Notes: generated by a model from the sequence alone, not told the origin. A stretch of 64,000 bases of DNA from Patiriisocius marinistellae (GCF_009014635.1 NZ_BKCF01000005.1:62001-126000), one strand, 5' to 3'; numbered from the stretch's first letter, positions 16,270 through 26,178 are shown. Numbers and translations are program-made.

Positions 16270-16412
16270 AAAGCTTTTACTGTAAGGTTGCTGCTAGTTT
16301 ATTATTAGAGGGAATAATCCTGTAATACTAATACTACAAACCAAATGTAGGTAAACATGTGATTCCTACATTTTCTTTTCGTTATAAGACTTATAAACTC
16401 GTTTAATAACGG

Positions 16413-17204
16413 TTATTTGCGTAAATTCGATGGAATTTCGCACACCGGGATAGGGTTCATTTTATGTTGATTAGCTCTGTTTAGCCTAGTGTATATATCA
16501 AAAACCTCTTTTTTTCGACCTGTAAAATCGTCAATATTTTTTCCTACATCAACCATTTGCATTGCCCATTCTAATTCGTCATAACTAGCCCCTATTTGAT
16601 CTTCATCGGTTCTACTGTCGCCAAAGAGTCCATCAGTAGGTGCAGCTTTTAAAATGCTGTCTTGAACTTCTATATGTGCTCCAATCGCATAAACTTCACT
16701 CTTCATTAAATCTGCTATAGGACTTAAATCTACACCGCCATCACCATATTTTGTGTAAAACCCCACGCCAAAATCCTCAACTTTATTCCCCGTTCCTGCT
16801 ACTAAGTACCTGTGTAATCCTGCAAAATAATAAAGTGTTGTCATGCGTAGTCTAGCACGTGTATTTGCAAGAGATAAGTCTAAAAAGGTGTCATCTGCTG
16901 TAAAAGGTACCTGAGATTTAAAACTCTCAAAAGTGGGAGTGAGGTTTACCTCTACATTAGTTACATTTAAAAAACGCTTTTTAAGTTGTGCAATATGTTC
17001 ATCACCACGCGTTACTTGACTTTTCGCTTGGTGAATAGGCATTGTAACGCAAAGAGTTCTCAAACCTGTCATAGCGCATAGTGTTGAAGTTACCGCGCTA
17101 TCTATACCACCGCTTACGCCTACTACAAAGCCATCCATTCCCGCTTTTTGAGCATACTCTTTTAACCAGTTTACAATATGGTTTGTTACTTTTTCTGTGT
17201 GCAT
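16413..17204 (-). CDS. nadE: ammonia-dependent NAD synthetase
   Basis: NadE adenylates nicotinic acid adenine dinucleotide and aminates it to NAD. The 263-residue product has the PP-loop SGGIDSA near residues 31-37, the second ATP/NaAD-binding region AGTGNKVEDFGVGFYTKYGDGG and the LSPIADLMKSEVYAIG block. It lacks a glutaminase domain, so it must use free ammonia. The gene diverges from gldB; the gap between them holds a CTTCGGAAAT word. Confidence 0.95.
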   Translation of the reverse strand: MHTEKVTNHIVNWLKEYAQKAGMDGFVVGVSGGIDSAVTSTLCAMTGLRTLCVTMPIHQAKSQVTRGDEHIAQLKKRFLNVTNVEVNLTPTFESFKSQVPFTADDTFLDLSLANTRARLRMTTLYYFAGLHRYLVAGTGNKVEDFGVGFYTKYGDGGVDLSPIADLMKSEVYAIGAHIEVQDSILKAAPTDGLFGDSRTDEDQIGASYDELEWAMQMVDVGKNIDDFTGRKKEVFDIYTRLNRANQHKMNPIPVCEIPSNLRK

Positions 17205-17237
17205 ATCTTTTTGTGTTTTTATCTTTAATTTACAATG

Positions 17238-17247
17238 CTTCGGAAAT
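17238..17247 (+). repeat. CTTCGGAAAT word
   Basis: One exact copy of the recurrent 10-bp word lies in the divergent gap between nadE and gldB, upstream of a TATTTTTG -7-like element at 17303-17310 that may drive gldB. Confidence 0.6.
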
Positions 17248-17396
17248 ATAAAACCTCCTATTTTTTTTGGATATGTTTAAAGTATCACCAACCATTAAAT
17301 TGTATTTTTGCAATCAACCAAATGATAAAAATAGCATTGCACTGTAAAATTAATAAAAAGGAATTGCGTTCCATAGGTTCATCATGTTTTAATTCT

Positions 17397-18356
17397 ATGA
17401 AAAAGTTATTGTTGTTATTCATTTCCGTAGGCATGCTTATAGCTTGTGAGCAAAAAAGTACGGTTGAAAAGGAAATTGAAAAAATCTCTGTTGATGTTTC
17501 GGTATTGCGTTTTGATAAAGTTTTTGCAAAAGCATCTATTACAGATTTGCCAAAACTTAAATCTCAGTATCCAATGTTCTTCTCACCTCGTGTGTCAGAT
17601 AGTATCTACGAGCAAAGATTGAACGATACATTACAGCACCAACTTGAAGATGAGGTCTTAAAAGCATTCCCGTCTGAAGAAAAATTAAGCGATGAATTAG
17701 GGCCTTTATTTCAGCATATAAAATATTATTTTCCACGATTTAATGAACCAACGATTGCAACTGTTATTTCAGATGTTGATTATGATAATAAAGTAATTAT
17801 TGCAGATACGCTATTAGTAGTTTCACTTGACACGTATTTGGGGTCAGATCATTTTTTCTATTCAGACATCAGTAAGTTTATAACTAAGAATATGCGATCT
17901 GAACAGATAATGCCAGATATAGCAACGCAGTATGTAAGAAAATTAGTGAGTCCTCCAGGCTCAAACAGTCTCCTTTCTCAAATGATTTACTTCGGAAAAG
18001 AGCTGTATTTAAAAGATATTTGGTTACCAGAAATTTCCGAAGCAGAAAGAATAGGATATACAGATGCCGAAATGCAGTGGGCAAAAGCCAACGAAGAACA
18101 AATATGGCGTTATTTTGTAGAGCGAGAAATGCTATTTAATACTGACCCTAAACTGTCTCCACGTTTTATAAACCCTGCGCCTTTTACAAAATTTTATCTT
18201 GATATAGATAATGAATCTCCTGGAATGATGGGTAGATATATGGGATGGCAAATTGTACGCTCATTTATGGAAAAAAACGAAGTTACTCCGCAACAATTAT
18301 TATTATTTGATGCCGAAACTTTATATCAAAAATCAAAATACAAACCAAAAAAATAA
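17397..18356 (+). CDS. gldB: gliding motility lipoprotein GldB
   Basis: GldB is an essential lipoprotein of the Bacteroidetes gliding and type IX secretion apparatus in Flavobacterium johnsoniae. I chose the ATG at 17397 because it gives a clean lipoprotein signal (MKKLLLLFISVGMLIAC, lipid Cys at residue 17). An in-frame extension back to 17235 would bury this signal. The mature part matches GldB as I remember it (VSVLRFDKVFA, KYYFPRF, YLGSDHFFYS, MGWQIVRSFM). gldC follows after 7 bp, the usual order. Its presence implies the cell glides or at least uses the linked secretion system, in line with the two Por-sorted proteins encoded nearby. Confidence 0.92.
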   Translation: MKKLLLLFISVGMLIACEQKSTVEKEIEKISVDVSVLRFDKVFAKASITDLPKLKSQYPMFFSPRVSDSIYEQRLNDTLQHQLEDEVLKAFPSEEKLSDELGPLFQHIKYYFPRFNEPTIATVISDVDYDNKVIIADTLLVVSLDTYLGSDHFFYSDISKFITKNMRSEQIMPDIATQYVRKLVSPPGSNSLLSQMIYFGKELYLKDIWLPEISEAERIGYTDAEMQWAKANEEQIWRYFVEREMLFNTDPKLSPRFINPAPFTKFYLDIDNESPGMMGRYMGWQIVRSFMEKNEVTPQQLLLFDAETLYQKSKYKPKK

Positions 18357-18363
18357 AAAGCTC

Positions 18364-18702
18364 ATGGCAAAACAGCATACTTCACAAATTTCAATTAATG
18401 TAGCACTTGATGAAAATAAAGTTCCAGAAAAATTACATTGGACAGCTCAAGATGGCGGTATAAATAATCAAGAAACAAAAGCACTTTTGTTATCTGTATG
18501 GGACCAAAAAAACCAAGAGTCTTTACGTATTGATTTGTGGACAAAAGATATGCCGCTTGATGAGATGAAAGTCTTTTTTCATCAAACACTTAGCGCAATG
18601 ACAGATACATTTCAACGAGCAACAAATGATGAGAAAATGGCAGATACCATGCGTGATTTTTGTGATTATTTTGCAGAAAAATTAGAAATTAAGAAAAAAT
18701 AA
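18364..18702 (+). CDS. gldC: gliding motility protein GldC
   Basis: This small 112-residue soluble protein with no signal peptide is the standard partner of gldB, and deletion reduces gliding in F. johnsoniae. Recognisable stretches are the N-terminal ISINVALDENKVPE, WTAQDGG and the C-terminal DTMRDFCDYFAEKL. The ATG at 18364 is chosen over an upstream in-frame start inside gldB because the conserved protein begins there and sits 7 bp after the gldB stop. Its molecular role is unclear. Confidence 0.92.
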   Translation: MAKQHTSQISINVALDENKVPEKLHWTAQDGGINNQETKALLLSVWDQKNQESLRIDLWTKDMPLDEMKVFFHQTLSAMTDTFQRATNDEKMADTMRDFCDYFAEKLEIKKK

Positions 18703-18734
18703 ATTTGTCTTTTAAGGCTTTTTTACTTTAGCTT

Positions 18735-19091
18735 ATGAAGCTCATATTCGTCTATAATGCAAACTCTGGAGTTGTCAATGGGTTGTTGGACAGCGTGCAT
18801 AAAATGGTAAGTCCTTCGACTTACGATTGCAGACTGTGCGATGTTACTTTTGGATTTTTTGCAGAAAAAGAGGAATGGAAAGAATTTAGAGAAACTTCAA
18901 ATCTGGACATGGTGTTTTTGCATAAAGACGAGTTTTTAAAAAAATATCGTTCAAAGTGGTTAGCAAAATATACATTTCCTGTTATACTTCAAGAAGAGGG
19001 TGGGGAGCTTTTTGTATTTATAAATACCCCAACGTTGAATATAGTAGAAAATACAACTCAATTGATGACTGAAATAAATGAGAGGGTTTAA
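18735..19091 (+). CDS. conserved hypothetical protein
   Basis: A 118-residue soluble protein starting MKLIFVYNANSG, with a predicted beta-strand opening, a single CRLCD motif near residue 33 and an aromatic-rich middle. I know it only as a small uncharacterised protein of Flavobacteriia. It follows gldC by 32 bp and converges on engB. No catalytic motif is evident. Confidence 0.7.
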   Translation: MKLIFVYNANSGVVNGLLDSVHKMVSPSTYDCRLCDVTFGFFAEKEEWKEFRETSNLDMVFLHKDEFLKKYRSKWLAKYTFPVILQEEGGELFVFINTPTLNIVENTTQLMTEINERV

Positions 19092-19100
19092 TTTTGTAAT

Positions 19101-19724
19101 TTAATAATCAAGTTTATCAATTGAGTCTGCAACTTCATCATTTACATTTTCAACATAGTCTAATAGCTCATCTCTCCCTATGTATTTGCTAGAAGATGTT
19201 ATAAAGTACTGTGGCATTTCTTCCCATGTTTCGAGCATTTTTTGTTCGTAAGAGGCTAAATTTCTTTCAAGTGCACCTGGTTTTAGTTTGTCTGCTTTGG
19301 TAAAAATAATGTTGAATGGAATAGCGCTTTCGCCTAAATATTGCATAAACTCCATATCAATAGGTTGAGGTTCGTGACGACAATCTATGAGCACAAAAGC
19401 AAGTACCAATTGCTTGCGTTTTTCAAAATAATCGGTAATAAATTTTTGAAAAGTTTTTTTTGCTTTTTTTGATACACGCGCATAACCATAACCAGGTAAA
19501 TCTACTAAAAACCAATTTTTGTTAATCAAAAAATGGTTTATTAACTGTGTCTTTCCAGGCCGCCCTGAGGTTTTTGCGAGATTTTTTTGGTCAACAAGCA
19601 TGTTGATAAGTGAAGATTTACCCACATTACTTCGGCCTATAAAGGCATACTCTGGTAACCTGTCTTTAGGGCATTTAGCAACTTCACTGTTGCTCATCGT
19701 AAATTCTGCGCTTTTTATTTTCAT
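19101..19724 (-). CDS. engB: ribosome biogenesis GTPase EngB (YihA/YsxC)
   Basis: This essential GTPase is needed for late assembly of the large ribosomal subunit. The 207-residue product has the full set of G motifs: P-loop GRSNVGKSS (30-38), the G2 threonine in [11 protein letters not shown]3 DLPGYG and G4 FTKADK. The C-terminal helix ends in a SIDKLDY tail. The upstream gap (19725-19975) is its likely promoter region and contains two GTGCGCTA repeats 10 bp apart (19775-19782 and 19785-19792). Confidence 0.95.
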   Translation of the reverse strand: MKIKSAEFTMSNSEVAKCPKDRLPEYAFIGRSNVGKSSLINMLVDQKNLAKTSGRPGKTQLINHFLINKNWFLVDLPGYGYARVSKKAKKTFQKFITDYFEKRKQLVLAFVLIDCRHEPQPIDMEFMQYLGESAIPFNIIFTKADKLKPGALERNLASYEQKMLETWEEMPQYFITSSSKYIGRDELLDYVENVNDEVADSIDKLDY

Positions 19725-19975
19725 ATTTATTGTCGCGTATGCGGGTAGCTTTAAATTATTAGCTAATGTTTGAAGTGCGCTAAGGTGCGCTAGAGTTCAT
19801 TCTGATTACAAAGATATGTAAAATGGATAGTGAGTACTATATGTAATTTTTTTAGGATTTAAAAACTGTATCATCCAAATGAAAAATTGTTGGTACGATT
19901 ATTTATAAATTTAAGCTGAGCGGAATGAGGTATAATGTGGAAAAATTAGTTTTTGACTAAACTCTAAACCTTAGA

Positions 19976-20740
19976 TTAATACCCTCGTTTTTCTAACCAA
20001 GCAAATAAAAGTTCATTGAAAGCATCTGGATGTTCCATCATTGCGGCGTGACCACATTTTTCAATCCAAAACAAATCACTATCAGGTAATTTTTCATTGA
20101 ATTCTTTTGCAACTTCGGGTGGAGTAACGTTGTCATTCTCACCCCAAATAATGCAAACAGGAGTATTCATTTTAGGCAAATCTTTACCCATATTATGTCG
20201 TATCGCACTTTTTGCAATCGAAAGTGTGCGAATCAATTTATTACGATCATTAACTGTTTCGTAAACTTCATCAACAATTTCTTTAGTAGCTACTTTAGGG
20301 TCGTAAAAAACGTTTTCAGCTTTTTTCTGTATGTAGTCACGGTCGCCTCTTTTAGGGTAGCTTTCACCCATTGCGCTTTCGTAAAGTCCAGAACTTCCAG
20401 TGATTACTAAGGCTTTTATAAGTTCAGGATACAATTTTGTACATAGTAAACCTATGTGTCCCCCAAGTGAATTACCTAGCAATATTACATCTTTCATTTT
20501 TTTATGATCGATGAATTCCTTTACATATTTAGAGAAATTTTTAACATTAGTTTTAAGAATAGGCATGTCGTAAATAGGCAATACCGGAATTAAAACTTTA
20601 TAACCTTTAGGTGGAAAAAAATTAGCAACCCCGTCAAAATTACTAAGACCTCCCATCAACCCATGAAGTATAATTATTGGAGTGCCTTCGCCAATTTCTA
20701 GATAGCTAAACTTTCCTTCTTTTTTAAGTTGATTGGTCAT
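19976..20740 (-). CDS. alpha/beta hydrolase, substrate unknown
   Basis: A 254-residue protein of the alpha/beta hydrolase fold with the oxyanion stretch LHGLMGG, nucleophile elbow GNSLGG (Ser91), acid Asp203 (GENDNVTPP) and His231 (KCGHAAMMEHP). There is no signal peptide. It is divergent from mraZ, a neighbour relationship I remember from many Flavobacteriia, but its substrate is not known. Esterase or C-C hydrolase activity is plausible. Confidence 0.85.
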   Translation of the reverse strand: MTNQLKKEGKFSYLEIGEGTPIIILHGLMGGLSNFDGVANFFPPKGYKVLIPVLPIYDMPILKTNVKNFSKYVKEFIDHKKMKDVILLGNSLGGHIGLLCTKLYPELIKALVITGSSGLYESAMGESYPKRGDRDYIQKKAENVFYDPKVATKEIVDEVYETVNDRNKLIRTLSIAKSAIRHNMGKDLPKMNTPVCIIWGENDNVTPPEVAKEFNEKLPDSDLFWIEKCGHAAMMEHPDAFNELLFAWLEKRGY

Positions 20741-20781
20741 TGAGTTGATTGCAATTATAGAAACAAAAGTACATTATTTTT

Positions 20782-20915
20782 TTCGGAAATATTAACCACT
20801 TGTTAACCGATTAATTTCAAATTACTATCCGTTTTACGGAAGTTGTTGAAAACAATCTGATATTGTTGAGGCACAATGATTTATAGATTATTTGATGTGC
20901 ATAAAATTTCCGAAG
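20782..20915. repeat. inverted TTCGGAAAT / ATTTCCGAAG words upstream of mraZ
   Basis: TTCGGAAAT at 20782-20790 (one base short of the full word) and ATTTCCGAAG at 20906-20915 face each other across 115 bp in the divergent gap between the hydrolase and mraZ. The second copy abuts the first MraZ-box-like repeat. Confidence 0.5.
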
Positions 20916-20978
20916 TGGTAAAACTTATCAACAAAGTGGTAAAGAGTGGGAAAAAGTGGGAAATACTTTTTATATTTG
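20915..20978 (+). promoter_or_regulatory. MraZ-box operator and promoter of the dcw cluster
   Basis: GTGGTA at 20936, GTGGGA at 20946 and GTGGGA at 20956 recur at exactly 10-bp steps, with one more GTGGTA at 20915, two turns upstream. This matches the known MraZ target, tandem TGGG repeats at about 10-bp spacing. TATATTTG at 20971-20978 fits the Bacteroidetes -7 element. MraZ bound here would sit at the -33 region and control its own operon. Confidence 0.8.
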
Positions 20979-21034
20979 ACTTCTATCGTTGTCGTATATA
21001 GTTTCGGCATTTTCAAGTAGTTAGCTCAAAAATC

Positions 21035-21505
21035 ATGACCAATTTAATTGGAACATACGAATGTAAGGCAGACGTCAAAGGACGTGTGATGGTTCCTTCG
21101 GCTTTAAAAAAGCAGTTGGACCCTGTTGCAACGGGTGGTTTTGTGATTAAAAGAGCTGTATTTCAACCTTGCTTGGAGTTGTATCCAATGGTAGAATGGG
21201 ATGCGTTGATGGAGAAAATGAGTAAGCTTAACCGGTTTAACCGCAAGAATGTGGATTTCATTCGCAGGTTTACTGCGGGGGTAAAAACGGTTGAGCTTGA
21301 TGCGTCTGGTAGGTTAAACATACCTAAAGATCTTGCTTTGTTTGCAGGTATCACTAAGGAGATAGTCATTTCTTCGGCAATTAATATTGTTGAGATTTGG
21401 GATAAAGAAAAATATGAACAGGCTATTGACGATGCTGCCAACGACTTTGCGGACTTGGCAGAACAAGTAATGGGCGACGTAGAAAACAGCGATGGAATAT
21501 CATAA
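21035..21505 (+). CDS. mraZ: transcriptional regulator MraZ
   Basis: MraZ is the first gene of the division and cell wall cluster and binds its own promoter. The 156-residue product has two SpoVT-AbrB-like swapped-hairpin halves, seen as YECKADVKGRVMVPSALKKQ near the N-terminus and VELDASGRLNIPKDLA in the second half. It overlaps rsmH by 14 bp. The matching operator of tandem GTGGK repeats lies about 75 bp upstream. Confidence 0.95.
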   Translation: MTNLIGTYECKADVKGRVMVPSALKKQLDPVATGGFVIKRAVFQPCLELYPMVEWDALMEKMSKLNRFNRKNVDFIRRFTAGVKTVELDASGRLNIPKDLALFAGITKEIVISSAINIVEIWDKEKYEQAIDDAANDFADLAEQVMGDVENSDGIS

Positions 21506-22388
21506 TCCAGTATTGTTACATGAGACGGTTGATGGTTTGGCTATTAAGCCAGATGGGGTGTATGTAGATGTTACGTTTGGCGGAGGTGGTCATTCAAGAG
21601 AGATTTTGAGAAGGCTTGGTGAAAACGGAAAATTAATTGCTTTTGATCAAGACAAGGATGCATTAGAGAATGCGCTTGATGATCCTAGGTTTTTGTTGGT
21701 AAATGAGAATTTTAGGTTTTTAAAGCGATTTTTAAGATTTCATGGTTACAAAGAAGTTGATGGAATTTTAGGAGACTTTGGAGTTTCTTCGCATCAATTT
21801 GATGTTGCGGAGAGAGGCTTTTCAACAAGATTTGAGGCTGATTTAGATATGCGAATGAATCAAGATAGTCCATTTTCTGCTTACGATGTTATTAATAAGT
21901 ATGAGGAATCTCAATTGCGAGATGTGTTTTTTAAGTATGGCGAATTAAGGGCAGCAGCAGGAATGGCTAGAATAATTTGTGAGAACCGAAAAGAGACTCG
22001 AATTACGTCAAGTGATCAGTTAAAAAGTGCCTTAGGGCGATTTTTGCCTAAACACAGAGAAAATAAAATTTTAGCACAAATCTATCAAGCAATCCGTATA
22101 GAGGTTAATCAGGAGTTGGATGTTTTAAAAGAGTTTTTAGAGCAAACTGTAGATGTTTTAAAAGTAGATGGAAGGTTGAGTCTTATAAGTTATCATAGTT
22201 TAGAGGATAGATTAGTAAAACGATTTATGCGTAATGGTATGTTTGAGGGCGAGCCAGAGAAGGATGTTTTTGGTAGGGTAGAAGTGCCATTGAAGCCAGT
22301 AGGTAAATTCATTATACCTACTCCCGAAGAGATAAAAATAAATAACAGAGCAAGAAGTGCAAAATTGCGAGTTGCAAAAAAGCTATAA
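21492..22388 (+). CDS. rsmH: 16S rRNA (cytosine1402-N4)-methyltransferase
   Basis: RsmH (MraW) methylates N4 of C1402 in the decoding centre of 16S rRNA. The 298-residue product carries YHNPVLLHETVDGL, the SAM-binding DVTFGGGGHS, GDFGVSSHQFDVAERGFS, DMRMNQ and the C-terminal NNRARSAKLRVA. The ATG at 21492 overlaps mraZ by 14 bp, consistent with coupled translation in the dcw operon. Confidence 0.96.
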   Translation: MEYHNPVLLHETVDGLAIKPDGVYVDVTFGGGGHSREILRRLGENGKLIAFDQDKDALENALDDPRFLLVNENFRFLKRFLRFHGYKEVDGILGDFGVSSHQFDVAERGFSTRFEADLDMRMNQDSPFSAYDVINKYEESQLRDVFFKYGELRAAAGMARIICENRKETRITSSDQLKSALGRFLPKHRENKILAQIYQAIRIEVNQELDVLKEFLEQTVDVLKVDGRLSLISYHSLEDRLVKRFMRNGMFEGEPEKDVFGRVEVPLKPVGKFIIPTPEEIKINNRARSAKLRVAKKL

Positions 22389-22709
22389 ATGAAAAAAAGC
22401 TTTTTAAATTTTATTAAAGGAAAATTTTTAGTCAATGATGATGCTTTTAGCAATTGGAGGTTCATTATTTTTTTAAGTCTATTAGCCTTGGTGATGATTG
22501 GTAGCAGTCATACTGCAGATAAGAAAGTTCATCGCATAGCGGCACTTAATAATAAGGTGAAAGAGTTGAAAAGTGAGCGGTTAGATTTGCGAAAACAAGT
22601 TACTCAGCTAAAAATGGAAAGTAAAATTACAGCAGTAATGTTAAAAAAAGGGTTGGTTCCTAGTGAAACACCTCCACAAGTAATAACAATTATAAATAAA
22701 GAAAACTAG
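22389..22709 (+). CDS. ftsL: FtsL-like division protein
   Basis: A 106-residue bitopic protein with a basic cytoplasmic N-terminus, one transmembrane helix at about 28-45 (IIFLSLLALVMI) and a following coiled coil (about 52-85, NNKVKELKSERLDLRKQ). This is the architecture of FtsL, which with FtsQ and FtsB activates FtsW/FtsI at the septum. It starts one base after the rsmH stop and lies directly before ftsI, the standard position. Sequence conservation in FtsL is poor, so position carries much of the call. Confidence 0.85.
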   Translation: MKKSFLNFIKGKFLVNDDAFSNWRFIIFLSLLALVMIGSSHTADKKVHRIAALNNKVKELKSERLDLRKQVTQLKMESKITAVMLKKGLVPSETPPQVITIINKEN

Positions 22710-22713
22710 CGCG

Positions 22714-24717
22714 GTGCCTATACAAGAAAAAAACATATTAAACCGCTTATATTTTATTGCCGGAGGTATGTTTCTCTTCGCGCTTTTAATTGCGTTAAAA
22801 TTAGTCGACATTCAATTTGTAGATGGAGATAAATATCGTGAACTCGCTACTAAGAACACGACAAAAAATGCAATAATCCCAGCAAATAGAGGTAACGTTT
22901 ATGCAGATGATGGGAGTCTTCTTGCGAGCTCTGTGCCCAAATATGATATTAGGTTTGACGCTGTGACAGTTGCTTCAAAAGATTTTAAAGAATTTTTAGT
23001 TCCGCTTTCAAAAGAGCTAGGGGTAATGTTTGGAAAGCCAGCATCTTATTATCAAAATGTATTTAGAAAAGCACGAGCAAATAAAAACAGGTATTTGCTA
23101 ATTGCAAAAAATCTTGGCTATTCAGATTATATAAAAATAAAATCAATGCCGCTTTTTGAAAAGGGGCCTTATAAGGGTGGAATTATAGTTGATCAAAAGA
23201 CTGTTCGTGAACACCCTATGGGAAAAATAGGAGAACGTCTAGTTGGGAGTGAAGACAGAAATATTCCGGGTCATTATTCAATAGGATTGGAGGGTGCGTT
23301 TCATCAAATGTTAAGTGGGAAAGAGGGAAAACGATTAAAACAAAAAATTGCTAAAGGGCAATGGAAGCCTGTTTATGATGAAAATGAAGTAGAGCCACAA
23401 GATGGATATGATGTAATTTCTACTATAAATGTAAATATGCAAGACATTGCGCATCATGCGTTATTAAAACAATTAGAGGAGTATGAAGCAGATCATGGTA
23501 GTGTAATTGTCATGGAGGTGGCAACGGGCGAAATAAAGGCTGTTTCAAATCTAGGTAAAGGTGCTGGAAATAAATATTACGAAAGATTGAATTATGCGGT
23601 AGGGGAATCAACAGAGCCCGGTTCAACCTTTAAAACAGTAGCAATGACTGTAGCTTTAAATCATAAAGTGATTGATACAAGTACGGTTGTGGATACTAAA
23701 AAAGGGAGTGATAGATTTTATGGCAGAACAATTTCGGACTCTAAACATGGTGGTTATGGCGAAATTTCAGCAGCAAAAGCATTAGAGGTTTCTTCAAATA
23801 TAGGGTTTGCTAGACTAATTGATGACGCCTACAAAGACAATCCAAAAAAATTTACAGACCAGGTTAAAAAGTGGGGTCTTGGAGAAAAATTAGGAATCCC
23901 TATAATCGGGGAGGCTAATCCTGTAATACCTGAGGAAGGTGATGCACTGTGGTCACGTAACGCATTGCCGTCTATTGCTTATGGTTATAATTTACAGATG
24001 ACACCTTTGCAAATACTTACATTTTATAATGCTATCGCTAATAATGGAAAAATGGTTAAGCCACATTTTATTAAAGAAATTAGGGCTTGGGATGAACAGA
24101 TTAAGCGTGTAGATGTAGAGGTGCTTGATGAGCAAATAGCTTCAGAAAACACCTTAAATAAAGTAAAAGCTATTCTTGAAAATATTGTAAAACGGGGAAC
24201 AGGTAAAACGTTGTATTCAAAAAACTTTTCAATGGCAGGAAAAACAGGGACTGCTAGAAAGGATTACGGAAATTTTGAAGAATGGAAAAAAGAAAAAAAA
24301 TACGTTTCGTCTTTTGCAGGTTATTTTCCGGCAGATAAACCTAAGTATAGTTGCATTGTGGTTATCCATGAGCCAAGTACAAAAAAAGGATATTATGGCG
24401 CAGATGTTACAGGACCGGTTTTTAAAAGAATAGCTCAAAAGATTTTTACAGACAGTCCTTTGCGTGCTCAAGTTGCAGATGTTGATGCTATAGATGTTAA
24501 AATTGAGAAGGATTATAGTACGTATTATAAAAATGCTCAAACTAGATTCCAAAAATTACCAGACGTGAGAGGAATGGCTGGGATGGATGCGGTTTCAATT
24601 TTAGAAAATTTAGGATACAAAGTTAAATTAAAAGGTAATGGAACAGTAAAATCGCAGTCCATTCCAGCAGGTCAATCTTTGAAAAAAGGAACTCAAATAG
24701 AACTCAATTTATCGTGA
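22714..24717 (+). CDS. ftsI: septal penicillin-binding protein (transpeptidase) with PASTA domain
   Basis: Class B PBP that cross-links septal peptidoglycan. The 667-residue product has an N-terminal membrane anchor (about 10-28), a PBP dimerisation domain, a transpeptidase domain with the three active-site motifs STFK (Ser304-Lys307), SSN (360-362) and KTG (510-512), and a C-terminal PASTA domain (about 605-667, LPDVRGMAGMDAVSILENLG). PASTA domains can sense peptidoglycan or lipid II. The start is GTG, 4 bp after ftsL. The stop overlaps murE's GTG. Confidence 0.95.
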   Translation: MPIQEKNILNRLYFIAGGMFLFALLIALKLVDIQFVDGDKYRELATKNTTKNAIIPANRGNVYADDGSLLASSVPKYDIRFDAVTVASKDFKEFLVPLSKELGVMFGKPASYYQNVFRKARANKNRYLLIAKNLGYSDYIKIKSMPLFEKGPYKGGIIVDQKTVREHPMGKIGERLVGSEDRNIPGHYSIGLEGAFHQMLSGKEGKRLKQKIAKGQWKPVYDENEVEPQDGYDVISTINVNMQDIAHHALLKQLEEYEADHGSVIVMEVATGEIKAVSNLGKGAGNKYYERLNYAVGESTEPGSTFKTVAMTVALNHKVIDTSTVVDTKKGSDRFYGRTISDSKHGGYGEISAAKALEVSSNIGFARLIDDAYKDNPKKFTDQVKKWGLGEKLGIPIIGEANPVIPEEGDALWSRNALPSIAYGYNLQMTPLQILTFYNAIANNGKMVKPHFIKEIRAWDEQIKRVDVEVLDEQIASENTLNKVKAILENIVKRGTGKTLYSKNFSMAGKTGTARKDYGNFEEWKKEKKYVSSFAGYFPADKPKYSCIVVIHEPSTKKGYYGADVTGPVFKRIAQKIFTDSPLRAQVADVDAIDVKIEKDYSTYYKNAQTRFQKLPDVRGMAGMDAVSILENLGYKVKLKGNGTVKSQSIPAGQSLKKGTQIELNLS

Positions 24718-26177
24718 TTATTTTAAAAGACATACTCTATAGGGTTTCCCTCAATAAAGTTGTGGGCAATACCGCTGTTGCTATTCGTGATATCAATTTT
24801 GATAGTAGAAAAGTAGGGTTAGATGACGTTTTTGTTGCCATTAATGGTGTGCAAAGTAATGGGCATGACTTTATAAAAATGGCGGTTGACAAAGGTGCTA
24901 TTGCAATAATCTGTGAAAAAATCCCAGATATTACGGTTAATGGAATTGTATATGTAGAAGTCGCAGATAGTAAAAAGGCATTAGCAATAATGGCATCTAA
25001 TTTTTACAATAATCCTTCTAAAAATTTAAGATTAGTTGGAGTTACAGGTACAAACGGTAAAACGACAATTTCAACATTGCTTTATAATTTATTTACTGAA
25101 GCAGGATATGAATGTGGGCTTCTTTCAACGGTTAAAATATTAGTCGGCAAAAAAAAATATAAAACATCACACACTACCCCTGATAGTTTAACAATTAATA
25201 AGTATTTAGCCGAAATGCTAGATGCTGGAGTAGAATTTTGTTTCATGGAAGTGAGTAGTCACGGCATTCACCAAAAAAGAACGGAAGGACTCCATTTTCA
25301 AGGCGGAATCTTTACAAATTTATCGCATGATCATTTAGATTATCATAAGGACTTTAAAGAATATCGTGATGTTAAAAAAGCTTTTTTTGATCAATTGCCA
25401 AAACAAGCTTTTGCGCTTGTAAATACTGATGATAAAAATGGAAATGTCATGTTGCAAAACACTGCAGCAAAAAAGTATACATACGCTTTAAAAAGCTATG
25501 CAGATTATCAAGCAAATATTTTAGAAAACCAATTTTCAGGTTTATTGCTTAAGATTAATAACAATGAGCTTTGGGTAAAACTCATAGGTAATTTTAATGC
25601 CTATAATGTATTAGCAATTTATGCAACTGCAGATTTACTTGGGCTAGAGTCTTTAGAGATTTTGCAATTATTGAGTACATTAGAAAGTGTAGATGGAAGA
25701 TTTCAATACACTATTTCAGAATCAAAAATTACTGCTATAGTAGATTATGCGCATACCCCAGATGCACTTCAAAATGTTCTTGAAACAATCAACACAATCC
25801 GTACAGGAAATGAAGAGCTTATAACGGTTGTAGGTTGTGGAGGAGATAGAGATGCTACAAAACGTCCCAAAATGGGAGGAATCGCAGCACAATTAAGTAC
25901 AAAAGCAATATTTACTAGCGATAACCCACGTACCGAAAATCCAGAAACAATAATAGAACAAATTGAAGCTGGTGTTTCACCTGTAGATTATAAAAAAACA
26001 TTATCAATTTCAGATAGAAAACAAGCTATTAAAACCGCATGTCAAATGGCAAATGAAGGAGATATAATTCTTATTGCTGGTAAAGGACATGAAACATACC
26101 AAGAAGTAAACGGAGAACGTACAGACTTTGATGATTATAAAATTGTAAATAACCTTTTAATGACCCTAAATAAATAA
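24714..26177 (+). CDS. murE: UDP-MurNAc-tripeptide synthetase, meso-diaminopimelate type
   Basis: MurE adds the third amino acid to UDP-MurNAc-L-Ala-D-Glu. The 487-residue product has the ATP loop [10 protein letters not shown] (109-118), the YAHTPDAL ligase motif and the specificity motif DNPR ([10 protein letters not shown]), which marks meso-diaminopimelate rather than lysine as substrate. The GTG start overlaps the ftsI stop (GTGA). The peptidoglycan of this organism should therefore be of the usual Gram-negative A1-gamma type. Confidence 0.96.
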   Translation: MIILKDILYRVSLNKVVGNTAVAIRDINFDSRKVGLDDVFVAINGVQSNGHDFIKMAVDKGAIAIICEKIPDITVNGIVYVEVADSKKALAIMASNFYNNPSKNLRLVGVTGTNGKTTISTLLYNLFTEAGYECGLLSTVKILVGKKKYKTSHTTPDSLTINKYLAEMLDAGVEFCFMEVSSHGIHQKRTEGLHFQGGIFTNLSHDHLDYHKDFKEYRDVKKAFFDQLPKQAFALVNTDDKNGNVMLQNTAAKKYTYALKSYADYQANILENQFSGLLLKINNNELWVKLIGNFNAYNVLAIYATADLLGLESLEILQLLSTLESVDGRFQYTISESKITAIVDYAHTPDALQNVLETINTIRTGNEELITVVGCGGDRDATKRPKMGGIAAQLSTKAIFTSDNPRTENPETIIEQIEAGVSPVDYKKTLSISDRKQAIKTACQMANEGDIILIAGKGHETYQEVNGERTDFDDYKIVNNLLMTLNK

Positions 26178-26178
26178 T

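Noticed and set aside
17235-17396. In-frame N-terminal extension of gldB
   Set aside because: It would place the lipoprotein signal 54 residues inside the protein. The ATG at 17397 gives a proper signal.
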